This document shows, one piece after another, positions 6,229 through 8,225 of a DNA stretch of 8,225 nt (position 1 is its first letter; each line of letters opens with the position of its first letter). This stretch comes from Methanobacterium sp. (lineage in GTDB: Archaea; Methanobacteriota; Methanobacteria; Methanobacteriales; Methanobacteriaceae): positions 1 to 8,225 of the forward strand of contig JAUNXM010000089.1 in NCBI GenBank assembly GCA_030539815.1, written 5' to 3'. The notes under the pieces were generated by a model. That model saw nothing but the letters and a program-made list of their open reading frames with translations, ran no database searches and had not been told where the DNA came from. The position numbers were made by a program, and so were the translations under genes.

Positions 6229-7074
6229 TCAGGCCAGTATTTCATCATGAACTTCCAGGGCATCCATCTTTACCTGTGTGGCTTGTTGGAAATAGTGATC
6301 AAATAAACGGTTACCCCATGAAATTGCCTCTTCACCATGACTGATCAGGGAAATATTCAAGTCATATGCCCCGTCAGCTGAAAATAGGCCCAAGGCAATG
6401 AAGTTATCTCCAGTAGTCAAGGAGATCTTCACATCTTCATCGATTTTCATCAGTTGTAACTGACCATCATTGATCCATTTTTCCAGTTTCTCTTTACCGG
6501 CATTTTCAACCAGTTTATCAATGATTCCTTCAGTCATGATCAGTTGAACCTTTCCATTTTTTTCAAGGGTTTCCAGGAAAATTTGGATGCTTGATGGATT
6601 GTAAACTGATGTTAATTGTTTAAAGTTCTTACTTTTAGATAAAAATTCAGATAAAACCTCTTGTGGTCTCATGATATTGGTACTGGTTGATTTCACAATG
6701 AATGATTTTTCCAGGCAACCTATGTCTTTGAATAGTTCGGGAGGTATGCAACTAATATCATGGTTTAGGAAGAGTCCCTCACATAGGTTCAGGGAGTAGA
6801 AAGACCTCATTACATCGATTAACTTGTTAGCTACCACTTCTCCAGTCTGAGAGAGGGAATAATTTCCGGATTCTCGGAAAATAAAATTTTTCTGTTCCAG
6901 TTGATTCATTCCGTGTAAAATAGTAGATGAGCTTAAATGGATTTCCTTACGTAAGTCAGCCAGATTCTTGGATCCACTTCTTAAACTAATTAATATCTTA
7001 GCCCGCACATCAGATGCAATAAAAAATTTCATATCATCTTTTACTTGCTCATAGAGTTCAAACATATAGTCCAT
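6229..7074 (-). CDS. FilR1/DUF1724-family winged-helix transcriptional regulator
   Basis: This 281-residue protein is an archaeal transcription regulator of the family whose middle domain is named after the methanogenesis regulator FilR1. A winged helix-turn-helix occupies about 15-85, with a recognition helix near LSSSTILHGMNQLEQK (47-62) and a wing reaching YSLSQTG (72-78). The family middle domain starts near 92, with the typical NHDISCIPPELFKDIGCL (104-121). The C-terminal part carries the usual GLFSADGAYDLN and EEAISWGNRLFDHY blocks. No membrane segment or metal motif is seen. The ATG at 7074 follows AGGTGG (7082-7087) at 7-nt spacing; Met4 is a poorer choice. Methanogens carry several paralogues, mostly of unknown target. 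Two symmetric sites in the upstream gap make self-regulation plausible. The sensor-protein gene is next downstream, but with its own promoter. Confidence 0.88.
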   Translation of the reverse strand: MDYMFELYEQVKDDMKFFIASDVRAKILISLRSGSKNLADLRKEIHLSSSTILHGMNQLEQKNFIFRESGNYSLSQTGEVVANKLIDVMRSFYSLNLCEGLFLNHDISCIPPELFKDIGCLEKSFIVKSTSTNIMRPQEVLSEFLSKSKNFKQLTSVYNPSSIQIFLETLEKNGKVQLIMTEGIIDKLVENAGKEKLEKWINDGQLQLMKIDEDVKISLTTGDNFIALGLFSADGAYDLNISLISHGEEAISWGNRLFDHYFQQATQVKMDALEVHDEILA

Positions 7075-7110
7075 TTCACTTCCACCTTTTATTTGGATAA
7101 GGGGATTTTA

Positions 7111-7120
7111 ATAATTATAC
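7111..7120 (-). promoter_or_regulatory. Proximal candidate promoter of the FilR1-family gene
   Basis: The minus strand reads GTATAATTAT here. A start about 25 nt downstream would fall near 7090, just before the AGGTGG ribosome site, giving a leader of about 16 nt. A second TATA-like element farther up (7196-7207) is an alternative. Confidence 0.35.
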
Positions 7121-7129
7121 CGAGTTTAT

Positions 7130-7149
7130 TCAATGATTTTCATTATTGA
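7130..7149. repeat. Inverted repeat TCAAT-N10-ATTGA with inner AATGA-TTT-TCATT
   Basis: TCAAT (7130-7134) pairs with ATTGA (7145-7149), and an overlapping inner pair is AATGA (7132-7136) with TCATT (7140-7144). It lies just upstream of the proximal TATA-like element of the FilR1-family gene, where an activator or a self-regulating protein could bind. Confidence 0.3.
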
Positions 7150-7175
7150 TTTTTGTGACCCTAATTCTAGATGCA

Positions 7176-7189
7176 TAATCATATGATTA
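7176..7189. promoter_or_regulatory. Perfect 14-bp palindrome TAATCATATGATTA, candidate operator
   Basis: TAATCATATGATTA reads the same on both strands with no spacer, as expected for a site bound by a dimeric winged-helix protein. It lies 102 nt upstream of the FilR1-family start codon and at the expected start point of the distal TATA element at 7196-7207. I did not see a second full copy in the window. Confidence 0.45.
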
Positions 7190-7195
7190 GTGGAG

Positions 7196-7207
7196 ATTAA
7201 TAAATAT
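7196..7207 (-). promoter_or_regulatory. Distal candidate promoter of the FilR1-family gene
   Basis: On the minus strand GGGAATATTTATTAAT combines a purine-rich BRE-like GGGAA with a TATA-like block. Its predicted start, about 25 nt downstream, coincides with the 14-bp palindrome, which would suit repression at the start site. The leader would be about 100 nt. Confidence 0.35.
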
Positions 7208-7318
7208 TCCCTTAGTAGCCAATATATAAAAGGTGGTAACAAGTAGTAAAGTTGATTATTAACAGCCATGTCATTAATATAGGCACAAAGCAGAATTTTT
7301 TTAAAAATAGATAATGAT

Positions 7319-7341
7319 TAAATGTTTATCATAAACATTTA
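7319..7341 (-). terminator. Strong hairpin ending the glutaredoxin/disulfide reductase operon
   Basis: TAAATGTTTA (7319-7328) and TAAACATTTA (7332-7341) form a perfect 10-bp stem with a 3-nt TCA loop, beginning 2 nt after the reductase stop codon. A T-rich stretch follows on the minus strand (TATTTTT at about 7303-7309). Position and symmetry favour a transcript end or 3'-end stabiliser for the two-gene operon. Confidence 0.5.
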
Positions 7342-7343
7342 TC

Positions 7344-7849
<506 letters not shown>

Positions 7850-7853
<4 letters not shown>

Positions 7854-8128
7854 CCCAGTATCTCCATCACTCTGTCTTCATTGTATCCCACAATGGTTTC
7901 TTCGTCGTTTATAACCAAGGTGGGGAATGAAAGTTGGGGGTTCCACTTTTCCACTTGTTGGATTACTTCCTGCCTTTTCTCTCCCTGGAGGAGGTCAACA
8001 TAGATATAATCATATTCTGCTCCCACATCCTCCAGAAGCATCCGAGTCTTTTTACACCAGCCACAAGTACTTAACGCAAAAAGAACTATTTTACCTTTGT
8101 TTTCACCATCAACATGTTCCATTAGCAT
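7850..8128 (-). CDS. Glutaredoxin-like (NrdH/thioredoxin-fold) redox protein
   Basis: This 92-residue thioredoxin-fold protein is a small dithiol carrier. The redox-active pair is C22-G-W-C25, following a beta strand (IVLFALST). The cis-proline loop SFPTLVIND (67-75) and the closing VGYNEDRV (80-87) match the glutaredoxin family. The canonical glutaredoxin CPYC is not present, and methanogens generally lack glutathione, so I expect it to be reduced by the FTR-like enzyme encoded immediately downstream rather than by glutathione. The ATG at 8128 follows GGAGGA (8136-8141) at 7-nt spacing; Met3 is too close to the ribosome site's best distance to be preferred. It is the first gene of a two-gene operon. 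Likely clients include class III ribonucleotide reductase or other cytosolic disulfides, but none is encoded here. Confidence 0.9.
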
Positions 8129-8165
8129 TTTGGTTTCCTCCGTTGGAAATAATTTAAGTTAACTA

Positions 8166-8182
8166 TCTGATCAGAATTATAT
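8166..8182 (-). promoter_or_regulatory. Probable promoter and palindrome upstream of the glutaredoxin operon
   Basis: On the minus strand ATATAATT (8175-8182), preceded by GG, is a TATA-like element that would start a transcript near 8153, some 25 nt before the ATG. A perfect 10-bp palindrome, TCTGATCAGA (8166-8175), touches its downstream edge, followed by a GTTAAC palindrome (8158-8163). These sites lie between TATA and start point, where a bound protein would block transcription. Confidence 0.4.
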
Positions 8183-8225
8183 CCAATTAATTCCATTTTT
8201 GATTATGTTTTATCAAGTATTATTA

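Noticed and set aside
7222..7231. ATATATAAAA on the plus strand as a promoter for an antisense or small RNA
   Set aside because: No gene or recognisable RNA follows on the plus strand before the convergent reductase gene; kept only as a weak TATA-like match.

Overview
The window reads as a euryarchaeal methanogen chromosome, most likely a Methanobacterium-type member of the Methanobacteriales. This is inferred from an archaeal-type ATP-dependent DNA ligase, a FilR1/DUF1724-family winged-helix regulator, a ferredoxin:disulfide reductase carrying a rubredoxin-like tail, A+T-rich gaps with TATA/BRE-like promoter elements, and GGAGG- or GGTG-type ribosome binding sites. I see no rRNA, tRNA, CRISPR array, insertion sequence or phage gene. 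The content is ordinary chromosomal genes rather than an island.

Layout. Positions 1-272 are an A+T-rich non-coding leader. Two plus-strand genes follow, 2 nt apart: a family 2 (dolichol-phosphate-sugar-synthase-like) glycosyltransferase at 273-950 and a UPF0104/LPG-synthase-type multi-spanning membrane protein at 953-1963. Together they resemble the two halves of the haloarchaeal AglD protein. Everything from 2056 to the right is on the minus strand. In transcription order it is: glutaredoxin-like protein (7850-8128), ferredoxin:disulfide reductase with rubredoxin-like tail (7344-7853, sharing an ATGA start/stop overlap with the glutaredoxin), FilR1-family regulator (6229-7074), REC-PAS-HisKA_2-HATPase sensor protein (4466-5884), DNA ligase (2656-4329), and a small membrane-anchored OB-fold protein (2056-2448). 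The plus and minus genes converge around 1964-2055.

How the genes work together. The glutaredoxin and the FTR-like reductase almost certainly form a redox relay from ferredoxin to protein disulfides, comparable to the FDR/NrdH-type chain known from Methanosarcina. The glycosyltransferase and membrane protein probably act together in lipid-linked sugar or polar lipid chemistry at the membrane. The regulator and sensor protein are neighbours in the same direction but are separated by 344 nt, so a functional link is only suggested. The ligase and OB-fold protein each appear to have their own promoter.

The most notable observation is that the sensor protein lacks both histidines of the HisKA_2 phosphoacceptor motif (Asn279-Gly280 in place of His-His), while its receiver aspartate and its ATP-binding motifs look intact. 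Several gaps also hold clean palindromes or repeats placed like operators. The best are three GTTAACT copies before the glycosyltransferase, a perfect 14-bp palindrome before the FilR1-family gene, and an inverted repeat covering the start codon of the OB-fold gene.
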